Of a stretch of 64,000 bases of DNA, positions 47,889-56,947 are shown piece after piece (position 1 is the first letter of the stretch; the number at the start of each line of letters is the position of its first letter). Under the pieces are notes generated by a model. It searched no databases, was not told the origin of the DNA, and saw nothing but the letters and a program-made list of their open reading frames with translations. Location: assembly GCF_001045455.1 (NCBI RefSeq), contig NZ_LFNE01000001.1:434001-498000 (forward strand), in the 5' to 3' direction. The translations under genes and the position numbers were made by a program. The stretch comes from Chryseobacterium sp. FH2. GTDB lineage: Bacteria > Bacteroidota > Bacteroidia > Flavobacteriales > Weeksellaceae.

Positions 47889-48602
47889 TTAAAAACTTGT
47901 TCCGTTTGATGCTGGAGTTGTAGTCGCTAAATTATTATACGTTTCTCCGTTTTCATTGATTACTCTTTTCCCGAATCTGTATTTTGGTCCCCAATAAGAG
48001 TCATTCAGTGAAGAAATCATCACTCCTCTTGACGTGGCAGCATGAATAAATTTAACCTCACCATCTTCTGTTACACTTTCTACAATACCTACGTGAGAAA
48101 TTCTTCTGCCATGAGAAAAGAAAATCAAATCCCCTTTCTGAAGGTTTTCTTTTTCAATTCTTTCTCCTTCCTGAGATTGAGATGCTGCTACTCTTGGTAA
48201 GCTAAGACCGGCCGCTGCTCCGAAAACTGAAAGTACAAAAGCCGAACAGTCGATACCGTTTCTTGTCATCCCTCCGTATCTGTAAGGTGTTCCAAGATAA
48301 GTTTCTGCTTCAGTTAAGATATTATCAATGGTTTTGTTATATCTGATTGATTTTGCAATTTCCGAATTTTTAACGGTATTTTTTGCATTTGCGATAGATG
48401 CCGCTTTTTCAGCCAGGAAAGAGTCAATTAATCTCTGTTTATCCAGCTCTGCTTTCTTTGTATCAAGAGAGACTAGTTTGGCATCTGTTTTGTATTCTTT
48501 TGTGTAAGTTGCTGGTTTTGAAACTACGTAATTAGTAGCGCACGATTGCAAAGAAACTGTAGAGACTAAAGCAACTAAATAAAACAAAACTCTTTTCTTC
48601 AT
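47889..48602 (-). CDS. NlpC/P60 (C40) peptidase lipoprotein
   Basis: A 237-residue lipoprotein (lipobox SLQSC, C21). An N-terminal spacer is followed by an NlpC/P60 domain from about residue 90. The catalytic cysteine is C119 in GIDCSAF, the histidine is H170 in ISHVGIV, and a polar third residue is expected in KFIHAATS. These enzymes cut peptidoglycan stem peptides. Start and stop are flanked by non-coding sequence on both sides. Confidence 0.93.
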   Translation of the reverse strand: MKKRVLFYLVALVSTVSLQSCATNYVVSKPATYTKEYKTDAKLVSLDTKKAELDKQRLIDSFLAEKAASIANAKNTVKNSEIAKSIRYNKTIDNILTEAETYLGTPYRYGGMTRNGIDCSAFVLSVFGAAAGLSLPRVAASQSQEGERIEKENLQKGDLIFFSHGRRISHVGIVESVTEDGEVKFIHAATSRGVMISSLNDSYWGPKYRFGKRVINENGETYNNLATTTPASNGTSF

Positions 48603-48753
48603 ATATATTTGATTATCCGTGTTAAAAAGGAATATTATTTTTCAAAAGCATTACAAAAGTATGTATTCCGAGCAAAAGAGCCCAGATATGATTATTGTCA
48701 GGTTCTTTATTTAACACATTTTAACATATTATTTAAGTATGTTAAAGAAAAAC

Positions 48754-48796
48754 AAACCGCAACGGCCTATTTTAGGCAAGTATGCGGTTTTTTTTA
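48754..48796 (+). terminator. Orphan plus-strand terminator
   Basis: A nested hairpin with outer stem AAACCGC/GCGGTTT and inner stem GCCTA/TAGGC is followed by eight T. Confidence 0.75.
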
Positions 48797-48893
48797 TTAA
48801 GATTCTTTAACAAAATAAATGGCTTTTGCTTTATTTATCAATGTTTCCATTTTAAAACACTAATTTTCAATGTTGTTAATAAAACAAAAAAAA

Positions 48894-48914
48894 CTCCCCG
48901 GAAAAACCGGGAAG
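48894..48914 (-). terminator. Terminator after glnN
   Basis: The stem CTTCCCGG / CCGGGGAG with a T5 loop is followed on the minus strand by a T-run, 28 bp after the stop. Confidence 0.8.
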
Positions 48915-48941
48915 CTTAACTAATATGGAACTTTACAGATG

Positions 48942-51137
48942 TTATTTTGTAAATAACATTTCTCTATATTTTGTCATTGGCCAAAGCTCGTCGTCCACCA
49001 TCATTTCCAAATTATCAGAAGCATCTCTGATTGGATCAAATAAAGGTTTTACTTTGTTGCAGTAATCTTCTGCCTGCTTTTGGCTGTCAGACACAGTTTT
49101 TGCGGTTTCTCTTGCTTTAATAAGATCTTCAACGCCTAATTTGATTTTAGAAACATTTTCAGAAATATGAGTAATCAGGCTCATTTGCTCTTTCGCTAAT
49201 GTTCTGAATTCTTCGTCTCCGAAAATTTCTTTAAGACCTTTTACGTTTTCAATTAATCTATTCTGATAATTTAAAGCGGAAGGAATGATATGGTTTCTTG
49301 CGATATCGCTTAAAACTCTTGCTTCGATGTCAATAACTGTCGAATATTTTTCTAATTTGATTTCGTTTCTCGCCTCAACCTCCCTGTGTGTGAAAATTCC
49401 AATTTCTTCGTAAAGATCCAGGAATTTTTTATCCATTTCCTGCTTAAGGGCTTCCGGAGTAGTTTTTAAGTTATTTAAACCTCTCTTTTTAGCTTCTTTA
49501 GCCCAATCATCAGAATATCCGTCACCTTCGAACATAATATTCTTACACTGCTTGATGTATTCTCTCAATACATTGAAGATTGCTTCATCTTTCTTAAGGC
49601 CTGTTTCAATTAAAGTATCAACTTCTTTTTTGAAATCGTTTAATTGTTTAGCAGCGATTGTATTCATTACCGTCATAGACTCTGCACAGTTTGCAGAAGA
49701 ACCTACCGCTCTGATTTCAAATTTATTTCCTGTAAATGCAAATGGAGAAGTTCTGTTTCTGTCAGTGTTATCCAGCAAGATTTCAGGAATTTTTCCAACT
49801 ACATTTAGCTTCAAATCTGTTTTTTCGTCAGGAGAAAGTTTCCCTTCAGTCACTTTTTCAAGTTCTTCCAACACTCTGAACAACTGACTTCCTATAAATA
49901 CAGAAATAATTGCCGGCGGAGCCTCGTTTGCGCCTAATCTGTGGTCGTTGCTTGCAGAAGCGATACTTGCTCTTAAAAGGTCAGCGTATTCATGAACAGC
50001 TTTAATTGTGTTAACGAAGAACGTTAAGAACTGTAAGTTTTTCTTAGGGTTTTTTCCTGGGCTTAATAAGTTTTCACCTGTGTCAGTTGCCAAAGACCAG
50101 TTGTTGTGTTTTCCGCTTCCGTTTACTCCTGCGAATGGTTTTTCGTGGAATAAAATGTGGAAATGGTGTTTGTGAGCAATCCTTGCCATAATGTCCATCA
50201 ATAATGAGTTGTGGTCTACCGCAACATTCACTTCTTCAAACATCGGAGCAAGCTCGAATTGGTTTGGAGCCACCTCGTTGTGTCTTGTTGTTACGGGAAT
50301 ACCCAATTTCATACATTCGATTTCCAATTCTTTCATGAAATTCATTACTCTTGTAGGAATTGAACCGAAATAGTGGTCATCCAGTTGCTGTCCTTTCGCC
50401 GGAGAGTGTCCCAATAAAGTCTTACCTGTTAAAACAAGATCGGGACGAGATTGATACAATGCTGAATCAACCAGGAAATATTCTTGCTCCCAACCCAAAG
50501 TAGGAGTTACTTTTGTTACATTTTTATCAAAATACTGCATTACGTTGGTTGCAGCTTCGTCTACAGCGTTTAAAGCTCTTAAAAGAGGTGCTTTATAATC
50601 TAAAGTTTCTCCTGTATAAGAAATGAATATAGAAGGAATACATAATGTAGTTCCCATAATAAATGCCGGCGAAGTAGGATCCCAGGCAGTATAACCTCTT
50701 GCTTCGAAAGTATTTCTGATTCCACCGTTCGGGAAAGAAGACGCATCCGGTTCCTGCTGAATCAATAAGTTTCCGCTGAATCTTTCGATTGCTCTGCCAC
50801 CTTCGATTGGAGTGAAGAAAGAATCATGCTTTTCTGCTGTCGTACCTGTCAAAGGCTGAAACCAGTGTGTGTAGTGAGTTACTCCTTTGCTCATTGCCCA
50901 GTCTTTCATAGCTACTGCTACCTGGTCTGCAATGTGTCTTTGGATTTTAGTTCCTTTTCTTACCGCATCCATAATAGACTGGAATGCTTCTTTTGTTAAA
51001 TATTCTCTCATTGTTTCTTCCGAGAAAACATTTTGACAGAATAATTCTGATAATTTTGCCGGAACTTCAACCGAGTTGTCTCTTCTAAAGTCCTTAAATG
51101 GTAAGGTTTCTAACGCTTTGAATCTTAAAGTTGACAT
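48942..51137 (-). CDS. glnN: Glutamine synthetase type III
   Basis: A 731-residue cytosolic enzyme that condenses glutamate and ammonia. The length (about 700-730) and the GlnN-type N-terminal extension separate it from GSI and GSII. GSI-like motifs are visible as VTPTLGWEQEYFLVD, GVNGSGKHNNWSLAT and NRTSPFAFTGNKFEIRAVGSSAN. GSIII is the main form in Bacteroidota. A TAAATTTG box lies at 51161-51168 on the minus strand. The gene is monocistronic. Confidence 0.97.
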   Translation of the reverse strand: MSTLRFKALETLPFKDFRRDNSVEVPAKLSELFCQNVFSEETMREYLTKEAFQSIMDAVRKGTKIQRHIADQVAVAMKDWAMSKGVTHYTHWFQPLTGTTAEKHDSFFTPIEGGRAIERFSGNLLIQQEPDASSFPNGGIRNTFEARGYTAWDPTSPAFIMGTTLCIPSIFISYTGETLDYKAPLLRALNAVDEAATNVMQYFDKNVTKVTPTLGWEQEYFLVDSALYQSRPDLVLTGKTLLGHSPAKGQQLDDHYFGSIPTRVMNFMKELEIECMKLGIPVTTRHNEVAPNQFELAPMFEEVNVAVDHNSLLMDIMARIAHKHHFHILFHEKPFAGVNGSGKHNNWSLATDTGENLLSPGKNPKKNLQFLTFFVNTIKAVHEYADLLRASIASASNDHRLGANEAPPAIISVFIGSQLFRVLEELEKVTEGKLSPDEKTDLKLNVVGKIPEILLDNTDRNRTSPFAFTGNKFEIRAVGSSANCAESMTVMNTIAAKQLNDFKKEVDTLIETGLKKDEAIFNVLREYIKQCKNIMFEGDGYSDDWAKEAKKRGLNNLKTTPEALKQEMDKKFLDLYEEIGIFTHREVEARNEIKLEKYSTVIDIEARVLSDIARNHIIPSALNYQNRLIENVKGLKEIFGDEEFRTLAKEQMSLITHISENVSKIKLGVEDLIKARETAKTVSDSQKQAEDYCNKVKPLFDPIRDASDNLEMMVDDELWPMTKYREMLFTK

Positions 51138-51461
51138 AATAAGGTTAATTTTTACGGGGCAAATTTACAAAAAAAATGAATTGAAAGTGTTTTTGCCTGA
51201 AAATTTGAGGGGTATTTTTAAAATTTAACTAAATTCTAAACATCGATTTGGTTTTTAAAAGGGGGTAAGAGCAATTTTAACTTCAGAATTTAAGGCTTAA
51301 TGTTTCAAAAAAGATGAAATGTAGGTTACATGTATAATATTTCATCTAAAAATCATCCGAACTGAACAAAATAAAATGAACAATCTATTAGAAGTCCTCT
51401 TTTGGTGGGTAGTGAAAATTCTTTGAATTTTCGTCGGTTGATTTTTAAACGTAATCATTTC

Positions 51462-51547
51462 TTAGCCCCGATTGCAGCGAAAGCCTTTTTGCATGGAATA
51501 AAGTATTGGATAAAAAGGATATAGCAGAAAGCAGGAAATAGCTACAA
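51462..51547 (+). repeat. Flavobacterial intergenic repeat-like element
   Basis: The element opens TTAGCCCCGATTGCAGCGAA and closes GCAGGAAATAGCT, with CCTTTTT (51484-51490) complementary to AAAAAGG (51532-51538) in between. From memory, very similar sequences recur between genes in Flavobacterium and Chryseobacterium genomes. Only one copy is in this window, so repetition is not shown here. Confidence 0.45.
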
Positions 51548-51695
51548 AAGAAGGGAAGTGGTAATTCAAAGATTAAAAAATAATAGATTTCTCCTTTTGA
51601 CGAAAGGAGAATGAAAACATCTTTTTATCCAACAAATAATATTATGTTAAATCGTTTGTTAAAAGATACTTAAAATAAGTTGAGCAGAGATTTTG

Positions 51696-51703
51696 TATAT
51701 TTG
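51696..51703 (+). promoter_or_regulatory. -7 box deciding the start of the next gene
   Basis: TATATTTG lies 15 nt before the ATG at 51719. It is downstream of the TTG at 51680 in the same frame, so the TTG would not be transcribed from this promoter. Confidence 0.5.
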
Positions 51704-51718
51704 TGTGAAATTTATTTT

Positions 51719-53410
51719 ATGACAAATTCTAGAGCAAGAGAAACAACGGAAGCAATTGAAAGATTGTATATTTCTATGAGACACCTCTTTTACAGAGGTT
51801 TTTTTAAACCTGCCGGCGTTTCTGGAGAAAGTATCAGAAGTTTGTTAAAGACTATCAATCCAGAGATCTATGGTACCATGAATATTCCCAATAAAATGGA
51901 ATTAGATGGTTTGATGTACGTTTTAGACAGGCTTCCGGAGGGAATTGAAGAATGTGCTTTTATTCATCTTACATCAGATGAGGGGTTTGATAAAGGAAGT
52001 TTCGAGCCAATTGTTCCTAAAAAGAGAAGAAGGAACTGTTACAGAATAGATGAACACCAAATGAACATTGAAGTTCTTTTGGGACGTTCTGAAATTTATG
52101 ATATCCTTACTCACCTTACATTCTTATTTATAGAAGCGGACAAAGTGAGAAATCTGGCTTTCATTCAGGATGAAAACTGGAAACCTACCCGTGCTTTCAA
52201 AATTATTGAAGAAGTGGTAAAAGGTGAAAAGAAATTCAGCAGAAAAGAAAAAGAGGTTGCTCTTATTCATTTATCTTCTTTAATAGGAAGAACTTTTGAA
52301 GAAACATTAAATGCTTATAATGCCTTCGGGGATGATAACAATCCTGATCGTTTATTCAAAATCATCTACAACTTAGGAAAAGTAAGCCTGGAAGACGCAA
52401 AGCAGACCAGAGAGAGGGAGATTCATTTCAGTGCGATATTAAAGGAAAGAGTGGGGCACCATTATTTTGGTGAAAAATGGGCCAACAAAGTGAAAGAAGT
52501 GTTATATGAAAACGATCTTCACATGAGACCATTACATATTATTTCTGCCAACATGCACTCTGTGAAAAATATGTTGTACGGAAATGATGCTTTAAAGAAA
52601 AAAGATACCAAAGAAGTAGATTATAAACTGTACGGAGATATTTCTGATAAAAAAGAACTTCGAGACAAGGTTTCAAAATATGCTTTGGAGGAAGGAATGA
52701 TTTATATTAATGACAAGAGTGGAAGTAATATTGATGTTCAAATCATTGATTTAAGCAAAACGAATCTTAAAAATACACCTTTCAGCGATATAAAATATGG
52801 TGGAGATGATGTGATTATGGTTTTCGATTACGCTTTTGGTGAACAGGCTTTTGAGGTAATGGACGAATTGTTGAGACCTTTCGAGCATAAAGGAGAGGTT
52901 TATATGATGAAAGTGAAATCTGTTTCTATTATGGGAAAAGCGGGCATTCTTGCCGGCGGAAAGGGGGATATTATGATTCCGACATCTCACATTTTCGAAG
53001 GGACGGCCGATAATTATCCTTTTGAAAATGCTTTGAAACTTGAAGATTTTAAAGATGATGAATTGAAAGCTTTTGAAGGGCCGATGATCACTGTTTTAGG
53101 AACTTCGCTTCAAAACAGAGATATTCTTTCGTATTTTATGAATACTTCATGGAAAGCAATCGGACTGGAAATGGAAGGTGCGCATTACCAAAAAGCAATT
53201 CAGGTGGCATCTAAAATAAGACATCATATTTCACCGGACTTGTTTGTGATGTACGCTTATTATGCTTCGGATAATCCTTTGGAAACAGGAAGTACACTTT
53301 CTTCAGGTGGTTTGGGATTAACTGGTGTAAAACCAACGTACCTTATTACATTAAGAATCTTAGAAAAGATTTTACAAAGCGGAAAGAAGGAAGTTTCTTC
53401 TAAAAAATAA
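51719..53410 (+). CDS. DUF protein with nucleoside-phosphorylase-like C-terminal region
   Basis: A 563-residue cytosolic protein counted from MTNSRARETTEAIERLYISM. Residues 1-250 are alpha-helical and unlike anything I can name (I believe it is a Bacteroidota DUF, possibly DUF6909). From about residue 330 on, motifs recall the PNP/UDP phosphorylase and AMP nucleosidase fold: VSIMGKAGILAGGKGDIMIP (Gly-rich plus GD-I-hydrophobic-P) and IGLEMEGAHYQKAIQVA (the M-E-G ribose-binding motif). An enzyme acting on a nucleoside or nucleotide is therefore plausible. It is monocistronic. Confidence 0.85.
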   Translation: MTNSRARETTEAIERLYISMRHLFYRGFFKPAGVSGESIRSLLKTINPEIYGTMNIPNKMELDGLMYVLDRLPEGIEECAFIHLTSDEGFDKGSFEPIVPKKRRRNCYRIDEHQMNIEVLLGRSEIYDILTHLTFLFIEADKVRNLAFIQDENWKPTRAFKIIEEVVKGEKKFSRKEKEVALIHLSSLIGRTFEETLNAYNAFGDDNNPDRLFKIIYNLGKVSLEDAKQTREREIHFSAILKERVGHHYFGEKWANKVKEVLYENDLHMRPLHIISANMHSVKNMLYGNDALKKKDTKEVDYKLYGDISDKKELRDKVSKYALEEGMIYINDKSGSNIDVQIIDLSKTNLKNTPFSDIKYGGDDVIMVFDYAFGEQAFEVMDELLRPFEHKGEVYMMKVKSVSIMGKAGILAGGKGDIMIPTSHIFEGTADNYPFENALKLEDFKDDELKAFEGPMITVLGTSLQNRDILSYFMNTSWKAIGLEMEGAHYQKAIQVASKIRHHISPDLFVMYAYYASDNPLETGSTLSSGGLGLTGVKPTYLITLRILEKILQSGKKEVSSKK

Positions 53411-53554
53411 CTTGATTATTTCAATACAATATAAACCTCGAATGTTATTATTTGAGGTTTTTCTATTCTCTGGCAACCCAAGCAAATTACAGATGTTTGA
53501 GTTTAAAAATCTGCGAGAGTAAAAAATAATTATCTTTAAAAAAATTAAAAAACA

Positions 53555-54022
53555 ATGAGTTCAACTTCACAATTAGCCAAAAGATTCAGAGAAGTATTGC
53601 TTGATGGGCTTTGGATTGCGAATACGAATTTTAAGGATCAGCTTAAAGACGTGACATGGAAACAGGCAACCACAAAGGTAGGTTCTTTGAACACTATTGC
53701 AATGCTCACTTTTCATATCGATTATTATATTGCTGGATTAATCAATGTTTTTGAAGGCGGTGATTTGGAAATCAGAGATAAGTACAGTTTTAATCTTCCT
53801 CCGATTGAATCTCAGGAACAATGGGAAGATTTATTAAATAAACTTTGGGGCGACTCTGAAAAGTTTGCAAATCTATTAGAGCAAATGCCCAATTCGAAAA
53901 TGGGTGAAGTTTTTGTTGATGAAAAATACGGAACCTATTTAAGAAATATTGATGGAATGATTGAACATGCATATTATCATTTGGGACAGATTACTTTGAT
54001 TAAAAAACTGTTGACGAATTGA
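53555..54022 (+). CDS. DinB-like four-helix protein (DUF1572 type)
   Basis: A 155-residue protein of the DinB/YfiT metal-binding four-helix fold. The histidines expected to bind a divalent metal are in MLTFHIDYY near residue 52 and in IEHAYYHLGQ near residue 140. Members include thiol transferases using bacillithiol or related thiols, but many have unknown roles. It lies alone between the DUF protein and an M1 peptidase. Confidence 0.85.
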   Translation: MSSTSQLAKRFREVLLDGLWIANTNFKDQLKDVTWKQATTKVGSLNTIAMLTFHIDYYIAGLINVFEGGDLEIRDKYSFNLPPIESQEQWEDLLNKLWGDSEKFANLLEQMPNSKMGEVFVDEKYGTYLRNIDGMIEHAYYHLGQITLIKKLLTN

Positions 54023-54175
54023 TTTTTTACAGACAGGTAAAATCAGCACAAGAGTACTTAACAAACCTTATAAAAATTAATCTAAAATCATATCAAACAA
54101 ATAAAAACCTCAGCACAATACGACGTTTGAGGCTTTTATTTTAATTACTTACCTTTAGAAAAAATAAAATTTTAA

Positions 54176-56014
54176 ATGAAAAAATCGGTCGCAATCATTT
54201 TTGCGTTTATCATTTCTCAATTTCAGGCTCAGCAAGGAGCTTACTATCAGCAGAGTGCGAAGTACAGGATGGATATTGATGTGAACGCTGAAAAATTTAC
54301 TTACCAGGGAAATCAGACTTTAGAATATACCAACAACTCACCGGATGAGCTGAATGTGGTATATTTCCATTTGTATTGGAATGCTTTTAAACCAAATTCA
54401 ATGATGGATCAAAGAGTGGCGGCTCAAGGAAAAAATGGTGACTCAAGATTGCAAAAAGATGGCATTTCAAGATTAGCTTCGATTCCGAAAAATGAAGAAG
54501 GAGCACAAAATATTCACTGGCTTAAACAAAACGGAAAAGATGCAAAGTTTGAGATTCAGGAGACGATTATGAAGGTTTATCTGGCAGAACCCATTAAACC
54601 CAATTCAACAACAACTTTCACGATGGAATGGGATGCTGTGATACCTCAGCAAATCAGAAGAAGCGGGAGGAATAATAAAGAAGGAGTGGATATGACTATG
54701 ACACAATGGTATCCAAAAATTGCGGAATACGATTATGACGGTTGGGCAACTTTTGATTACATCGGAAGAGAATTTCACGCTCCGTTTTCAGATTTTGATG
54801 TGACGATTAAAATCAACAAGGATTATGTAATCGGAGCCGGAGGTATTCTTGAAAATCCTAGTGAAGTAAAAGGATATGATGCGAATGCAAAAATCAAAGC
54901 CGCAAAAGACAAAAAATCAACTTGGAGATGGACCGCAAAAAATATGTTGGATTTCGCTTGGAGTGCAGACAGGGATTATGTTGTAAAAAGTTTTGATGTT
55001 CCGGAAGGTCCGAAAGTATTTTTAGTATATCAGCAAAATGATAAAACAAAAGTCTGGGAAGAAGCTCAACCTTATGTGACGAAATATTTCCAGCTGATGA
55101 ATTCTCATTTCGGAAAATATGTTTATCCCACATACGCTTTCATTCAAGGAGGTGATGGCGGAATGGAGTACGGAATGTGTACCATGATTTTGGGTGAAGC
55201 TAAAGATATCAAAGGATTGATGGGGTTAATGGCTCACGAAGGCGCTCACTCTTGGTATCAGCAGATGCTAGCAACCAACGAATCGATGCGCCCGTGGATG
55301 GATGAAGGTTTTACAAGCTATGCAGAAGGGTATGTAATGTATCAATTATTTCCGGAACAACTTCCGAATCCTTTCGCTAATACTGTAAATGCTTATAGAA
55401 ATTTTATTAAAAAAGGAATTGAAGAGCCTGCCATCTGGCTAGGTGATCATCATGATAATGGGAGTGCCTATACTTATGCTTCTTATGTGAAAGGGGAATT
55501 ATATTTAGTTCAGTTAGGGTACATTATGGGTGAGCAAAATTTAGCTGAAACATTGAAACAATATTATGATCAGTGGGCAATGAAACATCCTTCTGACAGA
55601 GACTTTTTACATATTGCCCAGAAAGTTTCAGGGATGGATTTGAAATGGTTCCAGAATTATTGGATTAATACTACCAAAACCATCGATTACGGAATCAAAG
55701 ACGTAAAATATGATGCAAAATCTACCACCATTACTTTAGTAAATAACGGCCAGGTTCCGATGCCTATCGATTTCGGAGTGGTAACGGCAGACAAGAAAGT
55801 AGTAACCTATCAGATCCCGGTAAATATGACTCATACCTGGAAAGAAAAAGACATCTACGGAGATTTCAAAACAATGCCTTACTGGCCTTGGACTCAGAAA
55901 GAATATACGTTGACTATTCCTTACACAAAATCTCAATTGTCTGATTTAGGAATTGACCTGAGCCAGAGAATGGCGGATGTGAATTTGGAGGATAATTTTG
56001 TTGAGGTGAAATAA
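54176..56014 (+). CDS. M1 family metallopeptidase
   Basis: A 612-residue secreted aminopeptidase-like enzyme with a signal peptide (MKKSVAIIFAFIISQFQAQ). The zinc site is H354-E-G-A-H358 with E377 in DEGFTSYAEG, giving the HExxH-X18-E spacing of gluzincins. GGDGGMEYGM just before it replaces the GAMEN exopeptidase motif. No T9SS sorting domain is present at the C-terminus, so it is probably periplasmic. A very strong terminator follows. Confidence 0.94.
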   Translation: MKKSVAIIFAFIISQFQAQQGAYYQQSAKYRMDIDVNAEKFTYQGNQTLEYTNNSPDELNVVYFHLYWNAFKPNSMMDQRVAAQGKNGDSRLQKDGISRLASIPKNEEGAQNIHWLKQNGKDAKFEIQETIMKVYLAEPIKPNSTTTFTMEWDAVIPQQIRRSGRNNKEGVDMTMTQWYPKIAEYDYDGWATFDYIGREFHAPFSDFDVTIKINKDYVIGAGGILENPSEVKGYDANAKIKAAKDKKSTWRWTAKNMLDFAWSADRDYVVKSFDVPEGPKVFLVYQQNDKTKVWEEAQPYVTKYFQLMNSHFGKYVYPTYAFIQGGDGGMEYGMCTMILGEAKDIKGLMGLMAHEGAHSWYQQMLATNESMRPWMDEGFTSYAEGYVMYQLFPEQLPNPFANTVNAYRNFIKKGIEEPAIWLGDHHDNGSAYTYASYVKGELYLVQLGYIMGEQNLAETLKQYYDQWAMKHPSDRDFLHIAQKVSGMDLKWFQNYWINTTKTIDYGIKDVKYDAKSTTITLVNNGQVPMPIDFGVVTADKKVVTYQIPVNMTHTWKEKDIYGDFKTMPYWPWTQKEYTLTIPYTKSQLSDLGIDLSQRMADVNLEDNFVEVK

Positions 56015-56030
56015 TTAAAATATAATATAA

Positions 56031-56070
56031 AACACTTGCGCGGAAATTTATTTCCGCGCAAGTGTTTTTT
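56031..56070 (+). terminator. Strong terminator after the M1 peptidase
   Basis: A 16-bp stem beginning AACACTTGCGCGG, with a 4-nt loop, is followed by six T. Confidence 0.92.
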
Positions 56071-56188
56071 GGTAAGATATTAGAGCCTGTTTTTATTTAA
56101 ATTATTAAATTTATCCCCTTAAAATAAATCAAGGAATTTGGTCGTATTTCAGATAAGCTTAGACGAAATCCTTTTGAAAAATATATTA

Positions 56189-56947
56189 ATGAATTCAATC
56201 GTAATCAACGTAGGAAACAGCAATATCAGATTTGGTCTTTTTAACGATGACAATTGTGATATATCATGGGTGATCAATACAAAACCTTACAGAACGGCAG
56301 ACGAGCTATATGTACAGATGCTCATGTTGTATCAAACATATAAAATTGAACCTTCACAAATCAACAAAGTCATTATCGGCTCGGTAGTCCCTCAGCTCAC
56401 CAAAGTAATGAGTTCGGCGATTAAGAAGATTCATGATATCCATCCTGTGATTGTAGACAGGGCAACTCATTCCGGAGTTCAGGCAAAATCTAAACAGATG
56501 GGAACTGATATTTATGCTAATCTTGTGGCAGCGCACAATTTGTATCCGGACAGGAAAAAAATTATTATAGATTTTGGGACGGCTCTTACAGCAAGTTGTG
56601 TGACAGAAACCGGTGAAACCCTGGGGGTAATTATTGCACCGGGAATCGTTACGGCTTTAAATTCATTAATCAGCCATACCGCTCAGCTTCCGGAAATTGA
56701 ATTGAAAAAGCCAAAAACTGTTCTGGGGCTGGATACTGTAACTTGTATGCAAAGCGGAATGGTTTACGGATTTTTAGGAATGGTAGAGGGTTTTATAGAC
56801 AGAATTAATGATGAGGTAAATGATGATTGCTTTGTTATCGCAACTGGCGGTGTTTCCCATATTTACAAGCCGTTAACGAAGAAAATTCATGTAATGGACA
56901 GGCTTCATACGTTGAAAGGCCTTTATTTTTTAGGGAAAGATTTATAA
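56189..56947 (+). CDS. coaX: Type III pantothenate kinase
   Basis: A 252-residue ASKHA-fold kinase for the first step of CoA synthesis. The frame is open from a TTG at 56138, but the family N-terminus is MNSIVINVGNSNIRFGLF, so the ATG at 56189 is chosen. The DxGNT-like phosphate motif reads NVGNSN here. IIIDFGTALTASCV and ATGGVSHIY complete the ATP site. Its stop shares one base with the start of the GNAT gene (TAATG). Confidence 0.95.
   Translation: MNSIVINVGNSNIRFGLFNDDNCDISWVINTKPYRTADELYVQMLMLYQTYKIEPSQINKVIIGSVVPQLTKVMSSAIKKIHDIHPVIVDRATHSGVQAKSKQMGTDIYANLVAAHNLYPDRKKIIIDFGTALTASCVTETGETLGVIIAPGIVTALNSLISHTAQLPEIELKKPKTVLGLDTVTCMQSGMVYGFLGMVEGFIDRINDEVNDDCFVIATGGVSHIYKPLTKKIHVMDRLHTLKGLYFLGKDL

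Larger units (their letters stand above)
48603..48941. other. Intergenic region with an unexplained plus-strand terminator
   Basis: This 339-bp spacer between two minus-strand genes has a TATATTTG box (48604-48611), an inverted repeat TTAACATA/TATGTTAA (48721-48728, 48738-48745) and a complete plus-strand terminator (48754-48796). The terminator has no plus-strand gene to serve. The only plus ORF (63 codons at 48609) has no recognisable features. A small RNA is a possible explanation. Confidence 0.5.
51138..51718. other. Large intergenic region with a structured element
   Basis: This 581-bp spacer has no credible ORF. It contains the glnN -7 box, a probable intergenic repeat at 51462-51547 and the promoter of the next gene. 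The segment 51200-51460 shows nothing I can interpret. Confidence 0.6.

Noticed and set aside
48609..48800. 63-codon plus-strand ORF in the glnN-NlpC spacer
   Set aside because: No recognisable features, and it runs into the terminator hairpin. A non-coding explanation fits better.
51680..51718. TTG start for the DUF/PNP-like protein
   Set aside because: A TATATTTG -7 box lies between this TTG and the ATG at 51719, so the shorter form is more likely.
56138..56188. Upstream TTG start for coaX
   Set aside because: The family N-terminus begins at the ATG 56189, and the added 17 residues have no similarity to it.
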